A DNA stretch of 64,000 bases from Hymenobacter translucens (GCF_020685205.1 NZ_JAJERB010000006.1:268790-332789); one strand, 5' to 3'; positions 26,831-35,644 are shown, counted from the stretch's first letter. Numbers and translations: made by a program. Notes: generated by a model not told the origin, from the sequence alone.

Positions 26831-27766
26831 ATGAGCCGCTCCCTGACTCCGCTCAACCGCCCTTCCCAAACTCCCGCTACGCGGGCAGACGCAGTGCCGC
26901 GGCCGGGCGCGCCGGAACTCACTGCTCCCGCGCTGGACTACACCTACGACGGCTCGTTTGAGGGGCTGCTGACGGTCTTGTTCACCATTTACGACCGGAA
27001 AGCCGCACCCAACAGCATTCAGCCCGTGGGCGCGGTGCAGGGCGGATTGTTTGCCCAGCCCCTGCTGGTGGAAACGCACGAGGCCACCGCGGCCCGGGTG
27101 TGGGACGGACTGCTGCGCCACATGGACCAGGAAGCCCGGACCCGGCTGTTTCACGCCTTTCTGAGCGAGCAGCCCGACCGGGAGCGGCTCATCTTTCGGT
27201 ACGCCGACCTGGCCATGCGTGCCGGCCGGGACATTGCCGACAACTACGCCGACGACAACGTGCGCCGGGTGGCCCACCTGAGCCAGCAGATGGGCCGGGA
27301 AAAGCACCGGATGGAGGCCTTCGTCCGCTTCGAGCGTACCGCCGACGACCTGTACCACGCCACCATCGAGCCCGACTTCGACGTGCTGCCCCTGATTGCG
27401 CCCCACTTCACCAAGCGCTACGCCGACCAGCGCTGGCTGATTTTCGACCGGCGCCGCGGCTACGGCCTGTACTACGACCTGCACGGCACCGACATCGTGC
27501 AGTTTGAGGCCGCAGCGGCTGCTCCCCGCAGGGGCAGCGGGGTTTCGGCCACCGTGCTCGACGAGCGGGAGCCGCTCTATAGGGTTCTCTGGCAAACCTA
27601 TTTCGACCACGTCAACATTCCGGAGCGCCGCAACCTGAAGCTGCACCGCCGGCAGCTGCCGCTGCGCTACTGGAAGTACCTGAGCGAAAAGCAGCCCCGG
27701 GAAATGCGGTTCGAGCCCATCCGCAACAAGCGCCCGCCGGGACCGTCCGGCTTGCAGCAGTCCTAA
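26831..27766 (+). CDS. TIGR03915/DUF4130-family putative DNA repair protein
   Basis: The product has 311 aa. After a low-complexity N-terminal 35 residues the domain starts 'YTYDGSFEGLLTVLFTIYDRK', the DUF4130 signature. The middle contains 'IADNYADDNVRRVAHLSQQMGREKHRMEAFVRF', a conserved helical block (positions about 140-170). The C-terminus has 'ERRNLKLHRRQLPLRYWKYL', also typical. Members are usually encoded next to the radical SAM protein present at 24316-25581, so both are presumed to act together on DNA. Here two genes separate them. No catalytic residue can be named with confidence. Confidence 0.85.
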   Translation: MSRSLTPLNRPSQTPATRADAVPRPGAPELTAPALDYTYDGSFEGLLTVLFTIYDRKAAPNSIQPVGAVQGGLFAQPLLVETHEATAARVWDGLLRHMDQEARTRLFHAFLSEQPDRERLIFRYADLAMRAGRDIADNYADDNVRRVAHLSQQMGREKHRMEAFVRFERTADDLYHATIEPDFDVLPLIAPHFTKRYADQRWLIFDRRRGYGLYYDLHGTDIVQFEAAAAAPRRGSGVSATVLDEREPLYRVLWQTYFDHVNIPERRNLKLHRRQLPLRYWKYLSEKQPREMRFEPIRNKRPPGPSGLQQS

Positions 27767-27833
27767 AGCGGCCTACCTTTGCCGGGCGGCCCAACCGGCT
27801 GCTAATACTTGATTCATTTAAGCGGCGTAGTAC

Positions 27834-28691
27834 ATGGGTAGCATTCTGGTTTTTGGCGCATCCGGTCAGTTGGGGCAGTGTCTGGCGCACGTAGCGCGGG
27901 AAAGAAATACCGCCGGCATCGTGTTCCTGCCCGAAGAGGAAGGCAACATCCTCGATACGGCCGGGCTGGCCGCTATTTTCGCGAAGCATCAGCCCGCCTA
28001 CTGCATCAACTGCGCCGCCTACACCGCCGTTGACAAGGCGGAGGACGAGGTGGAACTGGCCCGCAAGGTCAACCGCGACGGGGTGGAGAACCTGAGCCGG
28101 CTGTGCGCCGGGCACAACACCATTCTGATTCAGATTTCCACCGATTTCGTGTTTGCCGGTACCGGCAACCAGCCCCTGCTCGAAACCGACGAAGCCGCGC
28201 CCATCAGCGTCTACGGCCTGACCAAGCTGGAAGGCGAGCAGGTCATTCCCGCGCACACCGAGCGGTTCTTCATCCTGCGCACCAGCTGGCTGTATTCCGA
28301 GTACGCCGGCAACTTCGTGAAAACGATGCTCAAGCTGGGCCGGGACCGGGACGAGCTGCGCGTGATCTGGGACCAGCTGGGCACGCCCACTTACGCCATC
28401 GACCTGGCCGGCTGCATCCTGACGATTATCGAAACCGGCAGCCAGCAGTTCGGCACGTACCATTACAGCAACGAGGGCGTCACCTCGTGGTACGACTTTG
28501 CCACCGCCATCTTTGAGCTGAGCCAAACGCCCGTCCGAACCATCCCGATCCGCACGGCGGAGTATCCGACCAAAGCTACCCGGCCGCCGTATTCGGTAAT
28601 GGATAAGACCAAAGCCAAAACCCAGCTGGGCGTAGCTATTCCGCACTGGCGCAGCAGCCTGCAGGTTTGTATCAGCTGCCTGGCCGGGTAG
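27834..28691 (+). CDS. rfbD: dTDP-4-dehydrorhamnose reductase-like (RmlD) oxidoreductase
   Basis: The product has 285 aa, the usual RmlD length. 'ILVFGASGQLGQCL' is the GxxGxxG dinucleotide site. 'NCAAYTAVDKAEDE' and 'ISTDFVFAG' are the RmlD substrate/cofactor loops. 'SVYGLTKLEGEQ' contains the YxxxK catalytic pair (Tyr/Lys near residues 128-132). It reduces dTDP-6-deoxy-lyxo-4-hexulose to dTDP-L-rhamnose in cell-surface sugar synthesis. No other rml genes are adjacent, so the substrate assignment rests on family similarity alone. Confidence 0.88.
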   Translation: MGSILVFGASGQLGQCLAHVARERNTAGIVFLPEEEGNILDTAGLAAIFAKHQPAYCINCAAYTAVDKAEDEVELARKVNRDGVENLSRLCAGHNTILIQISTDFVFAGTGNQPLLETDEAAPISVYGLTKLEGEQVIPAHTERFFILRTSWLYSEYAGNFVKTMLKLGRDRDELRVIWDQLGTPTYAIDLAGCILTIIETGSQQFGTYHYSNEGVTSWYDFATAIFELSQTPVRTIPIRTAEYPTKATRPPYSVMDKTKAKTQLGVAIPHWRSSLQVCISCLAG

Positions 28692-28722
28692 CTGGAGGCT
28701 GCCGTTGAGCCGGCCAAACGAT

Positions 28723-29928
28723 TCAGTTCCGGGCATAGAACCGGTTGGCCAGAAAAGCCAGCACGACAAAGCCCAGTCCGGCTGCGCACACGCCGGGCCA
28801 GGCGCCGTGCGTCCAGGCCAGCCCGCCCGTGATGGAGCCCACCGAGCCCCCGATAAAGTAAGCCGTCATGTACACAGTGTTCAGCCGGCTACGGGCCTCG
28901 GGCACCAGGGTGAAAATCAGGGACTGGTTGGAAATGTGGGTAGCCTGCACACCTACGTCGAGCAGAATCACGCCCACTACCAGGCCCGCCACCCAGGTGC
29001 CGCCGAATCCGAGAATGCCGTAGGCCACCAGGGCCAGTAGGATGCCGGCGGTGATGGTGTAGTCCGGGCCCCGGGTGTCGGCGGCTTTTCCGGCCCACGG
29101 CGCGGCCAGGGCTCCAACGGCCCCAATCAGCCCGAAAAAGCCGGCTACGTCGCTACCGTAGCGAAAAGGTGGGCCCTCCAGGTAAAACGCCAGCGTAGTC
29201 CAGAACACGCTGAAAGAGGCAAACAGCGCGGCCCCGACCAGGGCGGCCCGGCGCAGGGCCTTCTGCTCCCGGGTAAGCGTCAGTAATGACTTCATCAGGG
29301 AGCCGTAGGTGCCGGCAAAGGTGGGCTGGTCGGTGGGCAGGCGCAGGGCCAGCACCCCGCCGAGCACCACCATCATGGCCGCCCCGATGCCGAACATGGT
29401 GCGCCAGCCAAAGTGGGCACCCACGTAGCCGCTCAGGGTGCGCGACAGCAGAATGCCGATCAGCAGGCCGCTCATCACCCGGCCCACAATGCGGCCCCGG
29501 TCGGCGTCCGGCGCCAGGTGTGCCGCCATGGGTACCAGCAGCTGGGGCACGGCGGACAGAATGCCGATCAGCACGCTGGCGGCGGCCAGGATGGCGAACG
29601 AAGGGGCCACCGCCGCCAGAGCCATGCAGGCGGCCGCGCCCAGCAGCATCAGCACCATCAGGCGCTTGCGCTCCAGCTTGTCGCCCAGTGGCACCACGAA
29701 CAGCATGCCCAGGGTGTAGCCCAGCTGGGTAGCCGTGGCCACGAGGCTGGCGCTGCTGTCGGAGAGGTGAAACGTGCGCCCAATGGCGGCCAGCAGGGGC
29801 TGGTTATAGTAGATATTGGCTACCACCAGCCCGCAGGTGATGGCCATCAGCCACACCAGGCCGGGGCCCAGGACCGGATGGGCGGATCCGGGTACCGGCC
29901 GGGCCGGCGCGGGGAAAGCGTTTTTCAT
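28723..29928 (-). CDS. MFS transporter (drug/solute efflux type)
   Basis: The product has 401 aa with about 12 predicted membrane segments. 'VVANIYYNQPLLAAIG' in TM1 is a strongly conserved signature of a small MFS subfamily. The inter-TM2/3 motif A is 'VPLGDKLERKRLMVLML' (GDxxxRkr). The C-terminal half has 'TGGLAWTHGAWPGVCAAGL'. The substrate is unknown. It is convergent with rfbD (31-nt gap) and has 236 nt of upstream non-coding sequence. Confidence 0.87.
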   Translation of the reverse strand: MKNAFPAPARPVPGSAHPVLGPGLVWLMAITCGLVVANIYYNQPLLAAIGRTFHLSDSSASLVATATQLGYTLGMLFVVPLGDKLERKRLMVLMLLGAAACMALAAVAPSFAILAAASVLIGILSAVPQLLVPMAAHLAPDADRGRIVGRVMSGLLIGILLSRTLSGYVGAHFGWRTMFGIGAAMMVVLGGVLALRLPTDQPTFAGTYGSLMKSLLTLTREQKALRRAALVGAALFASFSVFWTTLAFYLEGPPFRYGSDVAGFFGLIGAVGALAAPWAGKAADTRGPDYTITAGILLALVAYGILGFGGTWVAGLVVGVILLDVGVQATHISNQSLIFTLVPEARSRLNTVYMTAYFIGGSVGSITGGLAWTHGAWPGVCAAGLGFVVLAFLANRFYARN

Positions 29929-30164
29929 TCGTCAGAGAGCTGCGGTTAGCGCAGAATTGGCTAACCGGAAACCCGGGTTAATAGTTGTGAAAAGCAGGCC
30001 TTGGCTGCCGGGGAAGCCAGCCGGGGGTTAAGTAACGTCTGGCCCGGCCCGGGCGGTGCAGCCCGTCGCGTGCCGGATGAATATGCGCCCGGCAAGATTT
30101 TACGGCGTGGAGCCTACCAACGTCGCCCTTGCTGCGTATGGCATAGTTCGACCTTCCTTAGCGC
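29929..30164. other. Non-coding gap with divergent promoters, nothing else recognised
   Basis: The region separates the divergent MFS and hypothetical genes. I see no repeat, RNA gene or clear operator in it. Confidence 0.4.
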
Positions 30165-30617
30165 ATGGAAAACAGCTCCGCTTCAAGTACCCGCTTTATT
30201 GACCTTTCCTACCGACCCGATCTGAAAATCCTGGTGATTCGCTGGCTGTCCGTGGCTACCGACGAGGAGATCCGCCAGGTGTACCGAAGCGTGGAGGAAG
30301 CAGCCCAGGACCAGTGCCGGTTCTGGCTTGTGGATGCCCGCCGCCGCCCTAGCTTCAGCCCGGTTATTACCCAGTGGCTGTTTGAGGAATTTTCGCCCCG
30401 CGTGGCCCAGCGCTTCGGTGGCCCGCTGTTCTTCAGCTACCTGGTAGCTCCGGTTCACCTGGCCGATGCCCAGGAGTTTCTGCGCACCCAGGTGCTGCCC
30501 GCCGGGCCTTCATTGCCTTACCGCCTCCACTACGCCAGTGAGGAAGGCGAAGCTACGGACTGGCTGCTTCAGTCCCGGCAGTCGGAGGCGGGGCGCGCGG
30601 TGCCCACGACGAAGTAA
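30165..30617 (+). CDS. Hypothetical protein, STAS/SpoIIAA-like fold possible
   Basis: The product has 150 aa and no signal peptide or membrane segment. The pattern 'FIDLSYRPDLKILVIRWLS' then 'YRSVEEAAQDQCRFWLVDAR' then 'WLFEEFSPRVAQRFGGPLFF' alternates strand and helix. This resembles the small SpoIIAA-like/STAS-type single-domain proteins common in Hymenobacter-like genomes. I cannot assign a function. Its start is the ATG at 30165 shortly after a T-rich promoter-like stretch. Confidence 0.6.
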   Translation: MENSSASSTRFIDLSYRPDLKILVIRWLSVATDEEIRQVYRSVEEAAQDQCRFWLVDARRRPSFSPVITQWLFEEFSPRVAQRFGGPLFFSYLVAPVHLADAQEFLRTQVLPAGPSLPYRLHYASEEGEATDWLLQSRQSEAGRAVPTTK

Positions 30618-30690
30618 GCAGCGGCCGTACCCAGGTTCGGGCCCGCCGGTGTAGCTTTAGCACCGGTTAATCTCCCCGGCGCCTGTAAGA

Positions 30691-31205
30691 ATGGACGCTG
30701 GCCTGCCCGGACTCTCCCTGAAGCCGACCCTTCGGCCTACTGCCGTATATCCGATAGCGGGGGAAAGCTGGGCGGTGGTGGGCGTACCCCTGTACCTGGT
30801 CGCGGTCCTGCTGCTGAAGCTGCCGGTGCCGATGGTTACTGCGTGGTGTCGATCCTGACGAACGTGGCCCTGCTGTACTTTCTGCGCCGGAAAGTGGGCC
30901 GGCGGTGGCTGCCGGTGCAGCTGCTGAGGCGGGAGCAGGGCTGGCTCTACGCGGCCCTGCCCATCCTGGCCGTCGCCACGGTTCTGGTGCTTTCTCCCCT
31001 CGACTACCTGCATCTGCCCAACTGGGGTGAAAAGTCGTTCAAGGAACTGATGCCGGCGCCGGCGGGAGGCTTTCTGTTCATGTGCCTGGGCGCACTGGTG
31101 CTGGAAGAGCTGCTGTGGCGGATTCAGCAGACTACGACGTTGCCGCCGGCAGCCCCGGCTGAGGTTGAGGAAGCACCCGCGCCGGAAGCGCTAGTGGCCG
31201 GCTGA
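30691..31205 (+). pseudogene. Membrane protein gene with an internal frameshift
   Basis: An ATG at 30691 opens a frame ending 'WAVVGVPLYLVAVLLLKLPV' and then stops at 30856. From about 30843 a second frame continues 'VSILTNVALLYFLRRKVG', more membrane segments and an acidic Ala/Pro tail. Joined, they make one protein with about three or four TM helices. A single-base change near 30820-30845 would restore it. Alternatively a shorter 120-aa protein starts at the GTG at 30843. The family is not recognised. Confidence 0.5.
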
Positions 31206-31214
31206 TTTTCCTCG

Positions 31215-32735
31215 TTACATAAACAGCTTCCGCAAGGCCCACAGGCTCCATATAATCACCATCAGCCCCACACCCACGAACATCCAGCGGGTAGGAATCC
31301 GGCCCGCCAGGCGGGCGGCAAACGGAGCCGCCGCTACGCCGCCCACTACCAGGCCCAGCACCACCTGCCAGTGCGAAATGCCGATGGTGGCAAAAAAGGT
31401 CAGGGCGCTGGCAAACGTGATGAAGAACTCGGTTACGCTCACCGAGCCGATGACGTACTGGGGCGTGCGGCCGCCCGCAATAAGGGTGCTGGTAACCAAT
31501 GGCCCCCAGCCACCCCCGCCAAAGGAGTCGAGGAAGCCCCCGGCAGCGGCCAGCCAGCCCAGCTTCTTGTGCTTGCGCCGCGGGCCGGGCTTGCTGAAGG
31601 CTTTGCTTAAAATTCGGGCCCCGAGCAGCAGCAGGTAGATGGCCAGCAGGGGCTTCACCCAGGCCCCGTACGTTTCGCCGAAGCGGGACAGCAGGTAGGC
31701 TCCCGCCACGGCCCCGAGCACGCCCGGAATCAACAGGGTCTTGAACAGCTTCTTGTTCACGTTGCCGAATCGGTAGTGGTGGTAGCCGGAGGCCCCGCTG
31801 GCAAACATTTCGGCGGTATGGATGCTGGCACTGACCGCCGCCAGGTTCACGTTCATGCTCATCAGGCTGATGGCTGCCACCACCCCGTAGCCCATGCCCA
31901 GCAGGCCGTCGACGAGCTGGGCGGCAAAGCCAACGGCCACGAACAGGTAGAAGGTGTCGGCGTTGCTGGCCGCTTCCCACACCTGCTGCCAGGAAAAGTA
32001 AAACGACAGCACGTTCAGCGTCAGCAGCAGGCCAAAGCCGATCAGGGCCCCGGTTGCCAGCTTCCGCCACCGCGCCGCAGCCGGCGTTTCGTAGGCCGGC
32101 CCGCCCGCCAGCTCGGCCGTCATGGCATTCAGCGACTTTACTTTACTGGAAAAGTCGCCGGCCAGCTTGCTGCGGATGATGGTCATGTGCTGAAGCACGG
32201 AATGCAGCTCGTTGGGCAGGGCGTCGTGCAGCACGGTGCGCAGGCGCTTGGCCACGGTGGGCGACTTGCCGTTGGTGGAAATGGCAATCTTCAGGTCGCC
32301 TTTCTGCACGATGGAGCCCAGGTAGAAGTCGCAGGCGTCGGGGGTATCGGCCACGTTGGTGAGCAGACTGCGCGCCGCCGCCTGGGCTTTGATGCGCAGG
32401 TTCAGGGCCGGGTCGTTGGTAGCCACGAACACAAGGTCATGGTCGTTGAGGTCGGCGTGGTCGTAGGCTTTCTGGCGGAGCTGCACGTGCGGGAACTCGG
32501 CCGTAAACGCCAGGATTTCGGGCCGGAACGTCTCACTCACCACCGTAACGCGGGCGGCCGGGCTGTTGCGCAGAATGGCGGTCAGCTTTTCCAGGCCCAC
32601 GTTGCCGCCACCCACAAGCAAAACCCGCAGCTGCTCCAGCTTCAGAAACACCGGAAACAGTGCATTCGACGCCGGCAGGGTGGCGGTTAGCGGAGCCAAG
32701 GGAGGCAGGCTGGCAGACGGGATGGGCGGCGTCAT
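31215..32735 (-). CDS. Fusion of siroheme-synthase N-domain (precorrin-2 dehydrogenase) and TauE/SafE-type permease
   Basis: The product has 506 aa. Residues 25-215 form the CysG N-terminal module: 'RVLLVGGGNVGLEKLTAIL' (NAD site), 'LVFVATNDPALN', 'DFYLGSIVQKGDLKIAISTNGKSPTVAKRLR', the usual order of the precorrin-2 dehydrogenase/ferrochelatase. Residues 225-506 form an 8-TM TSUP permease with 'VDGLLGMGYGVVAA' and 'GFLDSFGGGGWGPLVTSTLI'. Siroheme is the cofactor of sulfite reductase, and TSUP proteins move sulfite, sulfonates or sulfate-like anions. Last gene of the cys operon, 9 nt after the cysI remnant. The SAM-dependent methyltransferase part of CysG is absent. Confidence 0.85.
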   Translation of the reverse strand: MTPPIPSASLPPLAPLTATLPASNALFPVFLKLEQLRVLLVGGGNVGLEKLTAILRNSPAARVTVVSETFRPEILAFTAEFPHVQLRQKAYDHADLNDHDLVFVATNDPALNLRIKAQAAARSLLTNVADTPDACDFYLGSIVQKGDLKIAISTNGKSPTVAKRLRTVLHDALPNELHSVLQHMTIIRSKLAGDFSSKVKSLNAMTAELAGGPAYETPAAARWRKLATGALIGFGLLLTLNVLSFYFSWQQVWEAASNADTFYLFVAVGFAAQLVDGLLGMGYGVVAAISLMSMNVNLAAVSASIHTAEMFASGASGYHHYRFGNVNKKLFKTLLIPGVLGAVAGAYLLSRFGETYGAWVKPLLAIYLLLLGARILSKAFSKPGPRRKHKKLGWLAAAGGFLDSFGGGGWGPLVTSTLIAGGRTPQYVIGSVSVTEFFITFASALTFFATIGISHWQVVLGLVVGGVAAAPFAARLAGRIPTRWMFVGVGLMVIIWSLWALRKLFM

Positions 32736-32744
32736 GTCGGCGGG

Positions 32745-33326
32745 CTAGGCGTGAAAGTTCTGGCCGGGGATGGTAGCGGCCACGTCGCCCCGGCGGACCA
32801 CAAAGTCGCCGAACCGCTCGGTGGGTTGGCGGTCGGCAGCGTAGGCTTCGAGCAGGGGCGTGAGTTCGCGCGGGATTCCGTCTTCGTCTAGCATTTGGCG
32901 GTAAAGTTTGTTGAGCCGCTTCCCCGCGTGGTGGGCGCCCAGGTATAGATTATAACGGCGCACTGCCCGGGCTACCTGCCCGATTTCGCTCAGGTAGGGG
33001 CCGGCGCAGCCGGTCATCCGGATCAGAATTTCTTCGTCGGTCAGACCCAGAGTTCGGATTACAGCGTCCGGTCGGTCAAGTAATTGGGGAAGGTAACGCT
33101 CGGCCTCCGCAAAAGCCAGGGAGCAGGGATTTAACGTGACGCAGGCGAGGAAGTTGAGCCGCAGGACCGTTGTCGTACGCTCGGTTTGGCTCCCCGCACC
33201 CTGCTGTTCCAGCACCTGCTGAACCCGGGTCCGGTGGCGGGACTCGAGGTTGGTCAGCGTCAGGCTCTGGTTGCCGGGCAGCCGGAACTCTCCCGTGTGA
33301 AAGCCGGTAGCCCACTGGGCGTGCAC
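32745..33326 (-). pseudogene. cysI: C-terminal remnant of sulfite reductase hemoprotein (cysI), cluster motif broken
   Basis: The remaining 193 aa align with only the last third of CysI: 'NFLACVTLNPCSLAFAEAERY', 'IRMTGCAGPYLSEIG', 'RRYNLYLGAHHAGKRLNKLYRQ' and the end 'RRGDVAATIPGQNFHA'. The full enzyme is about 560-700 aa; the N-terminal two thirds are missing, and the frame begins right at the end of cysN. The siroheme/4Fe-4S motif is also damaged. The first CxxxxxC pair is intact, but the expected TGCPNGCARPY reads TGCAGPY, which removes the fourth cysteine. Sulfite reduction by this product is therefore very unlikely. The best start is a GTG at 33326. Confidence 0.85.
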
Positions 33327-33346
33327 CCGCCCTCTAAAGCCAGGTG

Positions 33347-34624
33347 CTAACTTGTGTAGACCAGTGCTTCGGGGGCGAAGCTGTTCTGCACGGCGCCGAC
33401 CAGGCCGGCGGCCAGGGTGTCGCCGCTCAGCTCGTCCACCAGGATAAAGGCCCCGGTGGCGCGGTTCTGCTGGTAAGAGTCAACCACGAGGGGAACGGCG
33501 GTTTTCAGGCGCACGCCCACGATGTCGTTGAGCTGGGCCGAGTCGGCGGTGGTGCGGCCGTAGGTGCGCACGTTCACCTTGTAGACAATTGCCGAAACTA
33601 CCGCCTTCACCAACGCCGAGTGGTGCTGCACCAATAGCTTGCGGCCGGGCCACAGGGGCCGCTCATCCATCCAGCACACGGTGGCTTCCAGCTCCCTGGT
33701 TACGCTCGCCGGGCTGCCTGCCGGCACCAGGGAGTCGCCCCGGCTGATGTCGATGTCGTCGCGCAGGCGAATCACCACGGCCTGGGGCGCCGCCGCGGTT
33801 TCCACTTCCCGCTGGTTTACCTCGATGGCCTCAATCACCGACTCCCGGCCGCCGGGCAAGATGTGCACCCGGTCGCCGCGGCGGTACTGTCCGCTTTGGA
33901 TGCGCCCGGCGTAGCCGCGGTAGTCGGGGTAGTCGTTGGTCTGGGGGCGGATAACATACTGCACCTGAAAGCGCGGGTCGGCAATGGCAGCTTCGGCAAA
34001 CGCCGGCACCGTCTCCAGGTGCTCGAGCAGGCTGGGGCCGGAGTACCAGCTCAGGTTTTTCGAGCGCGTCACAACGTTGTCGCCGAGCAGGGCACTGAGC
34101 GGAATAGCCGTGATGTGGGGCAGCCGGAGCTGGTCGGCCAGGGCGGCGTAGTCGGCCACAATCTGGTCGAACACGGCCTGGTCGTTGCCCACCAGATCCA
34201 TCTTGTTCACGGCCAGCACGAAGTGGCGGATGCCCACGAGCGAGGCAATCAGGGAGTGGCGGCGGGTCTGCTCCACCACGCCCTGCCGGGCATCGACCAG
34301 AACAATGGCCAGGTCGGCGGTGGAGGCGCCCGTCACCATGTTGCGGGTGTACTGAACGTGGCCGGGCGCGTCGGTGATGATGAACTTGCGGCGGGGCGTG
34401 GTGAAGTACTTGTAGGCCACGTCGATGGTGATGCCCTGTTCCCGCTCGGCGCGCAGCCCGTCGGTCAGCAACGCCAGATCCACGGTGCCGTGCACGCTGG
34501 GACGGTTTTCCAGCGCCGCCAGCACGTCCAGCGACACGGAGTCGGAGTCATACAGCAGCCGCCCGATCAGCGTGCTCTTGCCGTCGTCGACGCTGCCGCA
34601 GGTGATAAATCGGAGGAGGTCCAT
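33347..34624 (-). CDS. cysN: Sulfate adenylyltransferase subunit 1 (GTPase)
   Basis: The product has 425 aa. The EF-Tu-like GTPase motifs are all present: G1 'GSVDDGKSTLIGRLLYD', G3 'DAPGH', G4 'NKMD'. Domain II and III strands follow ('GYAGRIQSGQYRRGDRVH', 'RLRDDIDISRGDSL'). Together with CysD it forms ATP sulfurylase, making APS from sulfate and ATP, with GTP hydrolysis driving the reaction. The ATG at 34624 matches the family start 'MDLLRFITCGSVDDG'. No CysC (APS kinase) domain is fused to it. It lies 87 nt after cysD, with a hairpin repeat in between. Confidence 0.96.
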   Translation of the reverse strand: MDLLRFITCGSVDDGKSTLIGRLLYDSDSVSLDVLAALENRPSVHGTVDLALLTDGLRAEREQGITIDVAYKYFTTPRRKFIITDAPGHVQYTRNMVTGASTADLAIVLVDARQGVVEQTRRHSLIASLVGIRHFVLAVNKMDLVGNDQAVFDQIVADYAALADQLRLPHITAIPLSALLGDNVVTRSKNLSWYSGPSLLEHLETVPAFAEAAIADPRFQVQYVIRPQTNDYPDYRGYAGRIQSGQYRRGDRVHILPGGRESVIEAIEVNQREVETAAAPQAVVIRLRDDIDISRGDSLVPAGSPASVTRELEATVCWMDERPLWPGRKLLVQHHSALVKAVVSAIVYKVNVRTYGRTTADSAQLNDIVGVRLKTAVPLVVDSYQQNRATGAFILVDELSGDTLAAGLVGAVQNSFAPEALVYTS

Positions 34625-34631
34625 GTCGTTC

Positions 34632-34705
34632 GTTGCTAGTTGTCGGTTGTCAGTTGTTAGTTGTCGGTCAGAGGGAAACGCACTGACAACTGACAACTGA
34701 CAACC
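34632..34705. repeat. Heptamer-array hairpin (unit TTGTCAG), copy B
   Basis: The left arm has five heptamers TTGCTAG, TTGTCGG, TTGTCAG, TTGTTAG, TTGTCGG. The right arm has CTGACAA three times. They are inverted relative to each other around a loop of about 14 nt. It fills the cysD-cysN gap and so may control relative expression of the two subunits. Confidence 0.85.
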
Positions 34706-34711
34706 AAATGG

Positions 34712-35623
34712 TTAGAAATACCCGTTGCGCTTGCGGTCTTCCATACCGGCTTCGGAGATGTTGTCGTCGAGGCGGGTGGCGCCCCGCTCGCTTACCTTGG
34801 CCTGGAGCAGGTCTTCGATGATGTCGTCGATGGTGGCCGCATCGCTTTCCACGGCGGCAGTGCAGGTAGAGTCGCCCACGGTGCGGAAGCGCACCTGCCG
34901 CTCCACGATCAGGTCGGTTGCGTCGAGGCGCAGGTGCTCGTTCAGGCCCAGCAGCTGGCCGCTGGGCAAGACCACGCAGGTGCGGGGATGGCCGAAGTAG
35001 ATGCTGGGCAGGGCAATGTTTTCGCGCTGGATGTAGCGCCACACGTCCAGCTCGGTCCAGTTGGAAATCGGGAACACGCGTACGTTTTCGCCTTTCTGAA
35101 TCCGGCCGTTGTAGATGTTCCACAGTTCGGGCCGCTGGCGCCTGGGGTCCCACTGTCCGAACTCGTCGCGTACCGAGAAGATGCGCTCCTTGGCCCGGGC
35201 CTTTTCCTCGTCGCGGCGGGCCCCGCCGATGCAGGCGTCAAACCCAAACTCCTCGATGGTTTCGAGCAGGGTGTAGGTCTGCAGCGGGTTGCGGCTGGGA
35301 AACTTGCCGCCCGGCTCGCGCAGGTGCTGGCGCCGGATGGTGTCTTCCACGCGGCGCACAATCAGCTTTTCGCCCAGGTAAGCGGCCAGCTCGTCGCGGT
35401 AAGCCAGCACCTCGGGGAAGTTATGGCCGGTGTCCACGTGCACCAGCGGAAACGGGAAGCGGCCTGGCCGGAAGGCTTTTTCGGCCAGGCGGGTCAGCAC
35501 GATGGAGTCTTTGCCGCCGGAGAACAGCAACGCGGGCCGCTCAAACTGCCCGGCCACTTCCCGCAGGATGTGAATGGCTTCGGCTTCCAGCCGGTCGAGG
35601 TAATCGAAGTGAAGGGTGCTCAT
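34712..35623 (-). CDS. cysD: Sulfate adenylyltransferase subunit 2
   Basis: The product has 303 aa, the standard CysD length. The PP-loop ATP site is 'LLFSGGKDSIVLTRLAEKAF' (about 30-48). 'HVDTGHNFPEVLAYRDE' follows. 'GARRDEEKARAKERIFS' and 'RVFPISNWTELDVWRYI' are highly conserved in the family. The C-terminus 'DRKRNGYF' is the canonical CysD ending. It catalyses sulfate plus ATP to APS with CysN. It lies upstream of cysN in the order cysH-cysD-cysN. Confidence 0.97.
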   Translation of the reverse strand: MSTLHFDYLDRLEAEAIHILREVAGQFERPALLFSGGKDSIVLTRLAEKAFRPGRFPFPLVHVDTGHNFPEVLAYRDELAAYLGEKLIVRRVEDTIRRQHLREPGGKFPSRNPLQTYTLLETIEEFGFDACIGGARRDEEKARAKERIFSVRDEFGQWDPRRQRPELWNIYNGRIQKGENVRVFPISNWTELDVWRYIQRENIALPSIYFGHPRTCVVLPSGQLLGLNEHLRLDATDLIVERQVRFRTVGDSTCTAAVESDAATIDDIIEDLLQAKVSERGATRLDDNISEAGMEDRKRNGYF

Positions 35624-35644
35624 TCGGCTGATGCTTAGGTGAGG

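Noticed and set aside
33348..34696. Longer start for CysN at 34696
   Set aside because: The extra 24 residues are encoded by the heptamer hairpin and are not part of the CysN family; the ATG at 34624 fits.
34632..34705. Possible CRISPR array (short repeats)
   Set aside because: Units are 7 bp without spacers and form an inverted pair; this is not CRISPR architecture and no cas genes are present.
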